Of a stretch of 64,000 bases of DNA, positions 20,401 through 26,138 are shown one piece after another. Origin of the DNA: Bin125 sp965215375 (GTDB taxonomy: Bacteria > Chloroflexota > Dehalococcoidia > Bin125); NCBI GenBank assembly GCA_965215375.1, contig CBDCDO010000002.1, positions 1,488,001-1,552,000 on the forward strand. The letters run 5' to 3'. Positions within the stretch are counted from its first letter, which is position 1. Each line of letters starts with the position of its first letter. A program made the position numbers and the translations under genes. The notes under the pieces were generated by a model, which did no database searches, was not told the origin of the DNA, and saw only the letters and a program-made list of their open reading frames with translations.

Positions 20401-21418
20401 CGTCTACTCGGCGCAGGTGCTGAGCCAAGGGGAGTACGCCGTCCGGGAGCAGCTCAACCCCTGGAATAGGCGTGATCACGATCTCGTCGGATAGTTCGCG
20501 CCGAGGAGCCGCCGTCGGCCAAGGCAAATCCGGAACCAGAGAACCGAGCGCGTCCGCAACTGGAGCGTTCGGCTCCAGACTCACGCTGGGTCCCGATTCT
20601 GCACTCCAGATACCGCCCTCGTAGATGTCGCCAGTGGAGGTTCTCAGGTAACGCGTATGGGTCGCACCGCTCACGCGAAAGACGGGAGCGTTTGACGGTG
20701 GAGCAGTCTGCAACGCCGTCACCTCCGACCGCATCAAACGTGCTACATCTTCCGCCTCCCCCTGCTGAATGCTCCTCACTTCCTCGCCGAAGCTGCCGGG
20801 TAGGCTCTCGATCTCCCTCGCCGGGAACAGTCGCAGCCCGTCAATTGGCTCAGTGTCCAGCAAGCCGAATCCGCCGACCGCGGCGATCCAGACAACCAGA
20901 GCCGCCACCAGCAGTCTCCAGTGGACCAAGCCAGCGATCGTGACAGAGAGGAAGATCGCTGCCAGGACGAGCAAGCTCTCGGTCTCTACGTGCGACAGTC
21001 TGACCAGATGCTCGTCGTAGGGAACCAGGTCGTCCAACATCCCCGAGAAGACCAGATAGCCTCCGGCCAGCGCCAACGTCGCGGCGACGATGACGCCTGC
21101 AAGAAGCGCCCACCATCTCTGAAAGGCAGCTCGGCGCAATGGCCAGCCCAGAGGGGCGACCAGCGCCGCCACCGCCAAAATGATCGATAACGCCAGGATC
21201 AGATACTTGAGCAGTTCTGCGCCGCTCGGCACGCCGAGCGTTTCATCTGCGCTGGATGGTCCGGCCATCAATTCACGCGGACCGGTGGAGGTCTGCGAGA
21301 CGATGAACTCGAGCAGCAAGAGCAGGCCTACCAACGAGGCCGCCAGTAACAGCAAGAGGAGGAGCTGTCGCGCCGTCAAACCGGGCTTTCGTACCCAGCC
21401 CAGTCCCATATGCTTCAA
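14402..21418 (-). CDS. Giant membrane protein with three cysteine-less transglutaminase folds, HEAT repeats and Ig-like domains
   Basis: 2338 residues. Approximate order: five membrane segments (15-190); transglutaminase-like unit 1 (240-520); six to eight HEAT/PBS-lyase-like repeats (555-805); unit 2 (838-1110); unit 3 (1158-1450); a Gly/Pro linker; five to six Ig-like or carboxypeptidase-regulatory-like beta domains (1500-2065); one membrane segment (2075-2100); an acidic linker; and a soluble DUF4129-like C-terminus. Units 2 and 3 share strings such as LESGGG/LESGGA and each unit has an R-x-SGAxxxxYLR-type module ahead of it. In active relatives the fold reads GxC-x2-FASAF; here the Cys position is Ala in all three (A457, A1047, A1391), while the AHQWAE histidines (H498, H1088, H1432) and DP aspartates (D514, D1104, D1448) persist. 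So catalysis is unlikely and a binding or scaffold role is inferred. First gene of the MoxR/DUF58 operon. Confidence 0.88.
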   Translation of the reverse strand: MKHMGLGWVRKPGLTARQLLLLLLLAASLVGLLLLLEFIVSQTSTGPRELMAGPSSADETLGVPSGAELLKYLILALSIILAVAALVAPLGWPLRRAAFQRWWALLAGVIVAATLALAGGYLVFSGMLDDLVPYDEHLVRLSHVETESLLVLAAIFLSVTIAGLVHWRLLVAALVVWIAAVGGFGLLDTEPIDGLRLFPAREIESLPGSFGEEVRSIQQGEAEDVARLMRSEVTALQTAPPSNAPVFRVSGATHTRYLRTSTGDIYEGGIWSAESGPSVSLEPNAPVADALGSLVPDLPWPTAAPRRELSDEIVITPIPGVELLPDGVLPLAQHLRRVDVSMNYFPFSDTLASDVELPSYAMEVTFQSFALSQRINASPVADQAWLQLPATLPRRVRNLAEQITGGESAPYLKARLLQAYLQEEHGYATAESEWEASAAEGRDPVDWFLFERRSGTAGNFSSAFVVLARAAGVPARAVSGWLIKEQAETQTVYAQQAHQWAEIALDGLGWVTLDPFPRDARSDADIDHAWLITMEDLAASASSAVRNAVPALRDGAENAGALLKLFEVVDAVEDPAVRLAARLALGALNLDRFTVLLVEDGSPELRMVAAYGLGVIADPESQDVLIQVLAADEHAGVRESAAEALAFLGKDGAEETLLLALDADPAAAVREASALTLGTLQTESAAARMIPVLDADSSAAVRAAVAWALGEIQHDPALPVLLNARREDGSATVRDAAAEAISEWEFGDLVAILEGAVEPNLRAAAAQVLGESNLEEAIVPLGKALNDSEQKVREMVRAALEAIGKVTWLESGGGVLEYEGDLAFLPDVTADSRKIAPVEPVFRVRGSSHTSLLRVAVGDTYREGRWTATEQEDRDAGMTGIEFRPHDIIPQQSEGVGHQNSIDISGVGLAQSILSGPVPTSLHAQSFANPVRYQVPSHTVFARDTAQYSWDAIAYEYAQQLLHSANLWSLSDDSVLTQLPSDAWVEQARVLAVAITADETSAYGKAKAIEQYLIGEFTYLAPGSSAAASEERDPIAALLFDTREGSAGALSSAFVILARSLGIPARVVSGWAVAEQSGSQVVFADQAHQWAEVPFERLGWVTFDPAPDGAPSRVPDEIETYERMGAEVTRLESGGALVEQDGRTFIMPGSTAQPVAAGPHVALYEVSGARNVGYLRVSVGDQYEDGVWSQLDPVSIEYKAGSYVQSTLRSLYEELKSQANTPFADRLSSPSLFGLRENSPRADSVLIKMSTADGMDQLPSGAMPTSLNLQSMGLHGTLHPFSGMFVSEGGSSQYSWSAKLPSYSTSDLNRAAAVTDADSYTQLPADLPDGVQQLAEQITAGQGSAYAKAVALEQYLRANYSYAADGQDLEAVPAGRDPVDWFLFDAQEGTAGQFSSAFVVMARSIGIPSRVVSGFVISPSPEQQTVHADQAHQWAEVALDGLGWVRFDPTTPGGPASRVPGESPDARGGSGNSDAPGAQPGARPAGSNRRPTDTVTNITEAPEQIRRQAPFLVAGTVQTPSGQDVSGITVEIYVNETKEHGGTKIGETTSRLGRFEALAELPPHLELGGYQLLARAVGNSQFNESWSDPDIQVFSGSQFELSGPTEADLYAEAEFAGRLTDDTDEALADRVIEVTFSSSTGLVVVTDEEGRFSFSKSFSQLGEHWVEVGFDGEELLLDESARLNFNVVQPTEIAVYAPDAVAQGEALMVTGRVRAVRGPALQEGQVELTLSSAEEVDIVTVEIGDDGRFKHSVPSLDHTGPHTLTGRFTGAQFIRTSVAEVSIQVLRPTVLTLDGPTFVQDGGAVSVTGTLREQDDHPVAGAIVRILGAQPLTRTTDANGQFTGQVEAAFDENAAYDPHESAFRIEAVYEHSTELASSSAAWTVAVGVPRILVEDVESAIRGEETIVRGTVLVGTNRPVSGVDLTLSPEIVVTTNEAGAFTHRLSLSTEEPLGSSELEIVAPDLGIRTTLQFSVKSRSTLIVTPLGDVGPGRIAMLQAALLDDRGVGIAGARLRSSQGMDATTDEFGLATLELEVPESEALAGSRVEFTFAGDDAHAPLSTPYFWEGAITPGGLNWQIVAGAAVLFVLLLAAGYVLRAFMPLRLVGRLRRRPVLHEPMPTAEMVDAIVRDTDAGGTEDNEESDDAEADVGGNVQPPVQLHIGFDKSADDLPDVWGANEDVHINVRVSDDGRPVAGANLAVSVGDSARFNLTVGEDGLGHFTWSHAEPGEYTVSAEFTGDDGAVVESRVVQIVEFREEIVRLYGVFQDWAKEQDAGVSDESTPREVEMLLATLGFTIPEQYLNDVVSRFEEADYSEHEILRRQYEEMYRSLNAVVGADQ

Positions 21419-22155
21419 TCTCCGTCTCGCTGGTCTGCTGGGTCACTGCGGCGCGCCTTGGCTCGTGGTAGGCCACTATATTGGCCCGACAGTCCAGCTA
21501 TAGCTGTTGCTACCAGTTCACTCGGTTGCGCGCAAGCGACGGCTCAGTGCCTGTCTGCGCCGATCACTGCAGATCGATTTGCGAAAGAGGGCCACACGAC
21601 CCGGCACCTGGGCTACCGCCGCAGCCCGCGTCGAAGCAAGATCGTCTAAGAGGTGTTCGGCCGGATAAGGACGGTCGAGTCCGCCGCCGCGTAGCTGAAA
21701 CGGACTCCACCCGCATCAAACGCCGGACCTAGCGCTCAGGACTACACCCTCTCACCTAGAGGACTCTCTCGCCATTTTCGCACCGCCAGCGCCCAACCTT
21801 GAATCAGAAATGGATCTGACTCCGCTATCCCTAGTTCAGCAGCCTGCTAGAGGCTCTCGATGACTGCCTCAACGCTGCGAGAGTTCCGTTGGGTCAATCC
21901 TTGGCTCACAACCTTCCGTGTGCGAATGGCTGAAATACCTCGATATTCTGTATCTCGAAGTGTCACTCCTCAACCCGGAGAGACGGGTCGAGTGCTGCGC
22001 TGCCAGCGTCGATTGAAACTGCTTTTCGGCGGGCAGTTGGTGTTACCGGCCGGCTCAGATGTGCCTCAGGCTGCGCTGGGCGAGTCCCGGATATTGTCGC
22101 CTCATCGTTAGTGAACTTGGTCCATGTGATTCCTACGGGCGTGCGTTGACGAGAC
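21419..22155. other. Gene-poor stretch with a transposase relic
   Basis: Between the giant gene and the ubiquitin-like operon no intact gene is seen. Promoters for the minus-strand operon should lie near 21420-21500. A plus-strand transposase relic sits at about 21592-21735 (listed separately). The remaining open frames have no recognisable motifs. Confidence 0.5.
21592..21735 (+). pseudogene. Transposase C-terminal relic (IS5-like)
   Basis: The plus strand reads TRHLGYRRSPRRSKIV, a stop, then EVFGRIRTVESAA. This matches the conserved C-terminal pattern Y-x2-S-x-R-x-RK-x-(V/I)EE-x-FGW-x-KTV of IS5-type transposases. An in-frame TAA interrupts it and no ends are visible. The match is short, so the assignment is moderate. 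Confidence 0.5.
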
Positions 22156-23564
22156 CTAGATGCAGGTCAGGTATAGTCGCGTTGACTCTGTGAAATCACA
22201 AGCACTATTGCACTTTCGCCCTCGGTCGACCTTCATGGCGCCGGGAAAGGCGTCATAGGTCTGAGGGCCGTCGCCCGCGATTCTAGACATGCCGGTCACT
22301 AAGCCGACAAACTGAAGGACTTCGTGAGCGGCGACGCTCATGCTGAATGGAAAGACGTTTCTTCGTGAGATGACGGCCTTGTCTTCCTCGCTCAGACCAG
22401 CGATGTAATCAGGATCATCGAGCTTTCCGTCACAGTCCAGCGCCACATCGCTCCTCCGCAGAGCCTCAAGGCGGACCATGCAGGCGTGGTCCGGCCCGAC
22501 GGTTTTGATTCGCCAGGTCACGTGCTGTGGGGTGCCGTCAGGCTTCACCTTGGCCATGATTCCGCCGTCGATGACCGGAATGAGATGGCTGTACGCGATC
22601 GTGTTGAGCAGGTGACGCGGCCAGGGACGGTCTACGCAAGAGAAGAGGATGTCGCAGTCGAGTGCCGCGGAGAGCCCTTCGGCGCTGAGCAAGCTGTGCG
22701 GCACACGCCGTAGGTCGAGAGCGCTTGCAGTGGCGCTGCTCCTGGCAGTTCGCGCGGCTACGTCAACCTTCAGCGATTCCGCGTGGACATCCTCATGTGA
22801 GGCTCCCAATGTTCGGTCTAGGTTCCTTTGTTCGATCTTGTCGAAGTCGATGAACGTCAGTTGATGAACGTCAGTCGACGCAAGCCCAACCTGATCAACG
22901 ATTCCGAGACGAGGCTGCCCACGCTTCCCAACCCCACAATCCCGACTCGCGTCCTCACGAGTCGCTGTTGGGCTGTTTCGCCCCACACACTGAGCGTCGC
23001 GACTTGACTATCCCTGGACCTGACGACCGCCTCCTCTGGATGAAATGTGGTGGAAAGCTCCTTACCGACTACTCGAACGGAGCGAACGTCCTTACGCAAA
23101 TGGGAACGCGGGCTGTTGCGGAGCCAGATTCGACCACTCCAGGCCCCATCGGTTCCCCGCGTCAGTCCGAGCAACGGAAGTCCCGTTCGGCTAGCAACCT
23201 GGCCAGCTAGGCGATCGCGCTCCGCGACGACGTCATCTTTGCTCATTCCTTGCCATCCGGGTTTCGGATGGCCGTGCAAGAAGGCGATTCCACTGCCTTC
23301 CTGTACCTCTGTGAGCACGCGCAATAGGTACTGCGGGTAGAACGCCACGTTGCCGTGTAGGACACGGTCCCCATCCTCGGGCATGACCAACTCTGTGATC
23401 ACGGCTGTGTACCGGTGTTGGCCGACGCTGGGCTTCCAATAGGCGAACGTCAAATCTTCCTGATCGGCGTTCTTGTGGACGTGGTTCGCCAGAAGGGCGT
23501 CAACGTCAGCGGTCATGGCGACCGAAGTTTCGTAAGTGCTGAAGTCAGCTAACTGATGGACCAT
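22156..23564 (-). pseudogene. JAB peptidase - ThiF/E1 fusion of a bacterial ubiquitin-like system, frameshifted
   Basis: The N-terminal ~150 residues hold a JAB/JAMM deubiquitinase-like domain with an intact zinc motif H-x-H-x10-D (FLHGHPKPGWQGMSKDD). The C-terminal part is a ThiF/E1-like adenylation domain: RVGIVGLGSVGSLVSESL is the nucleotide-binding loop and LTFIDFDKIEQRNLDR the acidic strand with its Arg finger-like region. A Cys in GPDHACMV is a candidate thiolation residue. The start MVHQLADF at 23564 overlaps the E2-like gene by 16 bases. The two parts are in different frames because of a 14-bp tandem duplication at 22849-22876, placed exactly at the LTFID strand. Removing one repeat unit restores a continuous ~465-residue protein. 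Whether this is a recent inactivation, a phase-variable switch or an assembly error cannot be told here. Confidence 0.85.
22849..22876. repeat. 14-bp tandem duplication causing the JAB-E1 frameshift
   Basis: The plus strand has GATGAACGTCAGTT followed directly by GATGAACGTCAGTC. Two units of 14 bp are not a multiple of three and move the E1 domain out of frame. Confidence 0.9.
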
Positions 23565-23892
23565 CGATCGTCCCCCAATACGGTGAGGATGTGTGCCCAC
23601 AACCGCTTCGGCGTGGGCCGGTGGTCGAATCGGCGGCTCCAGTACTGCCAATCAGGACCGATGCCGCATTCTTGAGTCTTGAATGGCTCGTCCATGGACA
23701 TCGGAACTAAGTGGGGACGGGTGTGAATTGCAGCGGGAGGGACGAAAGGAATGGAGTTGTTGCGTTGGATTGCGATGTCGCACTGCCACCCGCGAAGCAG
23801 TCCCGTTGTCAACTCGTAGTCGCGAAGGACCGAGTGGGGCTCTCCATCATCCCGAGCTGTTGCAGATATTTGTCAAAATCGTCAATGGTCAT
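23549..23892 (-). pseudogene. E2-like (UBC fold) protein of the ubiquitin-like operon, frameshifted
   Basis: From ATG 23892 the frame reads MTIDDFDKYLQQLGMMESP and then meets a stop. In the next frame the protein continues HSVLRDYELTTGLLRGWQC, then FVPPAAIHTRPHLVPM and GIGPDWQYWSRRF with a helical end. These features (a GW-C strand, a PFVPP turn, an HTRPHLVPM segment and GPDWQYWSR) resemble the prokaryotic E2 family E proteins that accompany E1, JAB and multi-ubiquitin-like genes. Cysteines in WQC and in ECGIGPDW are candidate active sites. The frameshift maps to a four-base G run on the plus strand (23834-23837), where one extra base would restore the frame; a sequencing error is possible. 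It lies 24 bp after the Ubl gene and overlaps the JAB-E1 start. Confidence 0.72.
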
Positions 23893-23916
23893 GATTCACG
23901 AGGCCGGGGTTGGTCC

Positions 23917-24183
23917 CTAGAAGGTTGCGGTGAACTGCTCGCCGTTTTCGAGCGTTATCAGGTCTTTGGGGGATACGAACGTGTAGTTGTCTTTGTTGCG
24001 GGTGAGCTGCCACTCCTCAACAGGAATGAATCCCGCGCTTTCGAGGATTTCGCCTTCGGTAAGCCTGAAATCCTTGCCGTCTGGATCACTTACGACCTCG
24101 TGCTCAGACTGCTCGCCGTTGACGAAGTAGCTGACCTTCTCGTGACCTGCAACCACTACCGATTCAAGATGAGCGCTCGACAT
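23917..24183 (-). CDS. Ubiquitin-like protein (multi-ubiquitin domain type)
   Basis: An 88-residue small protein with a beta-grasp-like pattern: VSYFVNGEQSEHEV, an acidic loop, then RLTEGEILESAGF and a terminal ITLENGEQFTATF. This resembles single units of the multi-ubiquitin family found in operons with E2-like, E1 and JAB genes, which is exactly its setting. The ATG at 24183 has a GAGG ribosome site 6 bases upstream, preferred over a TTG at 24201. It does not end in Gly-Gly and contains no Gly pair at all, so attachment through the usual diglycine tail is not obvious. It is the first gene of the minus-strand operon and the only one of the three without a lesion. Confidence 0.68.
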   Translation of the reverse strand: MSSAHLESVVVAGHEKVSYFVNGEQSEHEVVSDPDGKDFRLTEGEILESAGFIPVEEWQLTRNKDNYTFVSPKDLITLENGEQFTATF

Positions 24184-24228
24184 AAGAACCTCATTGGTCA
24201 AACTGCGCCTCGAACCTCTGTATAGACA

Positions 24229-24269
24229 ACCGTACCCAGACTATGTAGGATTGTCAACCAATTGGTGAC
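24229..24269. promoter_or_regulatory. Divergent control region: promoter of the Ubl operon with overlapping palindrome
   Basis: On the minus strand a perfect -35 TTGACA (24252-24257) is followed after 17 bases by TACGGT (24229-24234), about 45 bp before the Ubl start. An imperfect palindrome GTCAACC-AATT-GGTGAC (24253-24269) covers the -35 box and lies 52 bp upstream of the XRE-ImmA start, so it is a candidate operator for that regulator. Inferred from sequence only. Confidence 0.5.
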
Positions 24270-24321
24270 GAGCAGCGCTCGGGACAATGTGCTTGCGTTG
24301 GATGAGTGCGGAGGAGAAACC

Positions 24322-25476
24322 ATGCTGGGGACCCGACTGCGCCAAGCTCGGCTGGCAGCCGGACTGTCGCTGGAAGGACTAGCGGGAAAGCTGGAGCATC
24401 CTGTCTCGAAGCAGGCGCTTTCCAAGTACGAGAAGGGGCTGGCGCAACCGACTCCGACGCGGATCTCGGATATCGCCCAAGCCCTCAGTGTGACGGCGTC
24501 GTCGTTGCTCTTCGAGGATGCGATCGAGATCGAGTGGGTGGCCTATCGCAAGCACGCCAGTTTGAGCAAGGCGCGCCAGAATCAACTGACCGCGATCGCA
24601 CAACAGAGGCTCGAAGTCGAGTTCAAGCTGCGAAGCATCTTTCAACTGGACGACCGGCACGATCTACCTGGGCCGATAGAGGTCCGAGTCGTAGGAGACT
24701 GCGAGAATGCAGCCGCTGCGCTGCGTATGCGCTGGAACTTGGGAGATCGGCCGATTGACAGCCTGCTCGGGCTGATTGAGGAACGTGGCGGCTCTGTCGT
24801 TGGTTGGCAACAGGAGTGGGGCTTCGATGCCCGGTCCGGTTGGGCTGGCCGGAGTCCCCTCCTACTGTTGAATACGGCGGTTCCTCCCGACCGGCTGCGC
24901 TTCAATGCCGCGCATGAGCTTGGTCACCTGGTCATGGAGAGCACCGGAGACGGGAAGACGGATGAGCAGTTTGCGCATCGCTTCGCGGCGGCCCTCCTGG
25001 TTCCCGCCGAGGCCGCGCGCCGAGAGCTTGGTACCCACCGACGCGGGCTGGATCTCCACGAGCTTGGATTGTTGAAGCAGCGTTGGGGCCTGAGCATGCA
25101 AGCGTGGATTCGTCGCGTGCACGATCTTGGAATCATCGGTGCTGACCTCTATCGATCTCTCAACATCCAGTTCCGTTCTCAGGGTTGGCATCGGTCGGAG
25201 CCATATCGTTACGAGTCGAGTGAGACGCCGGCGCTGTTCAGGCGGCTCGTGCTTCGGGCATTGGCGGAGAACATGATCACAAGCGAAGACGCCGAGGGAT
25301 ACCTCCCAGGTATGGGTCAGCAGAAGGACGCTGGACGCGAGTTGCGTGCGTCGTTGAGAGACTTGGCACGTCAATCTCTCGAAGAGAGACACCATGCGCT
25401 GCAGCAGGTCGCCATATCGGTGGACCTGTCCGAGACCCAGGCCTGGGATGCAATCACCAGCGACGAGATCGATTAG
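24322..25476 (+). CDS. XRE-family regulator fused to ImmA/IrrE-type metallopeptidase
   Basis: 384 residues. Residues ~5-60 form a helix-turn-helix of the XRE type (LRQARLAAGLSLEGLAGKLE, then SKYEKGLAQPTPTRISDIAQAL). Residues ~165-260 hold a zinc peptidase domain of the ImmA/IrrE (DUF955) type with the motif AAHELGHLVMES and the downstream ANQFAAALLVP-like stretch (AHRFAAALLVPAE). Such proteins act as repressors that cleave themselves or partner repressors, or as antitoxin-like regulators. The ATG at 24322 is chosen for its strong GGAGGAG site 7 bases upstream; a TTG at 24262 would add a non-conserved leader crossing the operator. It is divergent from the ubiquitin-like operon and followed 15 bp later by a MazF-like gene. 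Confidence 0.9.
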   Translation: MLGTRLRQARLAAGLSLEGLAGKLEHPVSKQALSKYEKGLAQPTPTRISDIAQALSVTASSLLFEDAIEIEWVAYRKHASLSKARQNQLTAIAQQRLEVEFKLRSIFQLDDRHDLPGPIEVRVVGDCENAAAALRMRWNLGDRPIDSLLGLIEERGGSVVGWQQEWGFDARSGWAGRSPLLLLNTAVPPDRLRFNAAHELGHLVMESTGDGKTDEQFAHRFAAALLVPAEAARRELGTHRRGLDLHELGLLKQRWGLSMQAWIRRVHDLGIIGADLYRSLNIQFRSQGWHRSEPYRYESSETPALFRRLVLRALAENMITSEDAEGYLPGMGQQKDAGRELRASLRDLARQSLEERHHALQQVAISVDLSETQAWDAITSDEID

Positions 25477-25491
25477 GCGGCGGAGTTCTCT

Positions 25492-25851
25492 TTGAGCGAC
25501 GAGACTCCGACGCGAGGCGAGGTTTGGCTAGTACGGCTCCCGCGTGCCGTCGGAGCTGAGTTACAGCGCGATCGCCCGGCTGTTGTGGTCAGTTCCCCTG
25601 CCTTCGACAGGTCGCCGGTGCGTATCATCGTCCCGCTCACAACCTGGCAGGATGGCTTCGCCGACCAATTCAATAGGTTCTTGATTCCTGCGACCAATCG
25701 GAACGGCCTCCAGGCAGATTCAGCCGCCGACTTCTTGCAAGTTCGAAGCGTGTCGACGGAGCGGCTGATGAGGCGTGTCGGCGTGCTCAGAGCAGACGAG
25801 GTGGAAGAGATTGTGGCGGGAATCGTGATCGCGGTCGACTATCGACCGTGA
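25492..25851 (+). CDS. MazF/PemK-family endoribonuclease toxin-like protein
   Basis: 119 residues in the PemK/MazF fold: RGEVWLVRLPRA near the N-terminus, the RPAVVVSSPAF strand, IIVPLT, and a C-terminal DFLQVRSVSTERLMRRVG motif. MazF proteins cleave mRNA at short sequences and are usually paired with a small antitoxin. No small antitoxin gene is adjacent; the gene follows the XRE-ImmA gene by 15 bp, so that protein may play the control role. The only plausible start is TTG at 25492 with a purine-rich GGCGGAG upstream, a weak start that would keep synthesis low. A housekeeping or chromosomal stress role is equally possible. Confidence 0.85.
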   Translation: MSDETPTRGEVWLVRLPRAVGAELQRDRPAVVVSSPAFDRSPVRIIVPLTTWQDGFADQFNRFLIPATNRNGLQADSAADFLQVRSVSTERLMRRVGVLRADEVEEIVAGIVIAVDYRP

Positions 25852-25939
25852 CGACAGCCGCCTCGCAAGTCTTGTTGTATGTGGACGGTTCTCAGCCGAG
25901 GGTCTGGCAGCACGCCTGATCGAGTTGACATAAAATAAG

Positions 25940-26013
25940 TAGGGCATAGGGGATTCGAACCCCTGATCTCCGCCTTGAGAGGGCGGTGTCCTTGGCCGCT
26001 AGACGAATGCCCC
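25940..26013 (-). tRNA. tRNA-Glu (CTC)
   Basis: The minus strand folds as a complete cloverleaf: acceptor GGGGCAT with ATGCCCT (first pair G-U), D arm TTCGTCTAGCGGCCAAGGAC, anticodon loop with CTC, and a T arm with GGTTCGAATCC. CCA is not encoded. It follows tRNA-Gln and gltX on the same strand. Confidence 0.95.
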
Positions 26014-26037
26014 ACGCTGGTTTGGCTGACCGGTTGG

Positions 26038-26108
26038 CTGGGGATGGAGGATTCGAACCCCCGCTAACTGATCCAGAGTCAGCCGTCCTACCACTAGACC
26101 AATCCCCA
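26038..26108 (-). tRNA. tRNA-Gln (CTG)
   Basis: Cloverleaf on the minus strand: acceptor TGGGGAT pairing with ATCCCCA, discriminator G, anticodon loop CTCTGGA with anticodon CTG, and T arm GGTTCGAATCC. CCA is not encoded. It lies 30 bp after the gltX stop and 24 bp before tRNA-Glu, in the same direction. Confidence 0.95.
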
Positions 26109-26138
26109 ACGGGAAATCAGTTTACCACCTTTGTGCGA

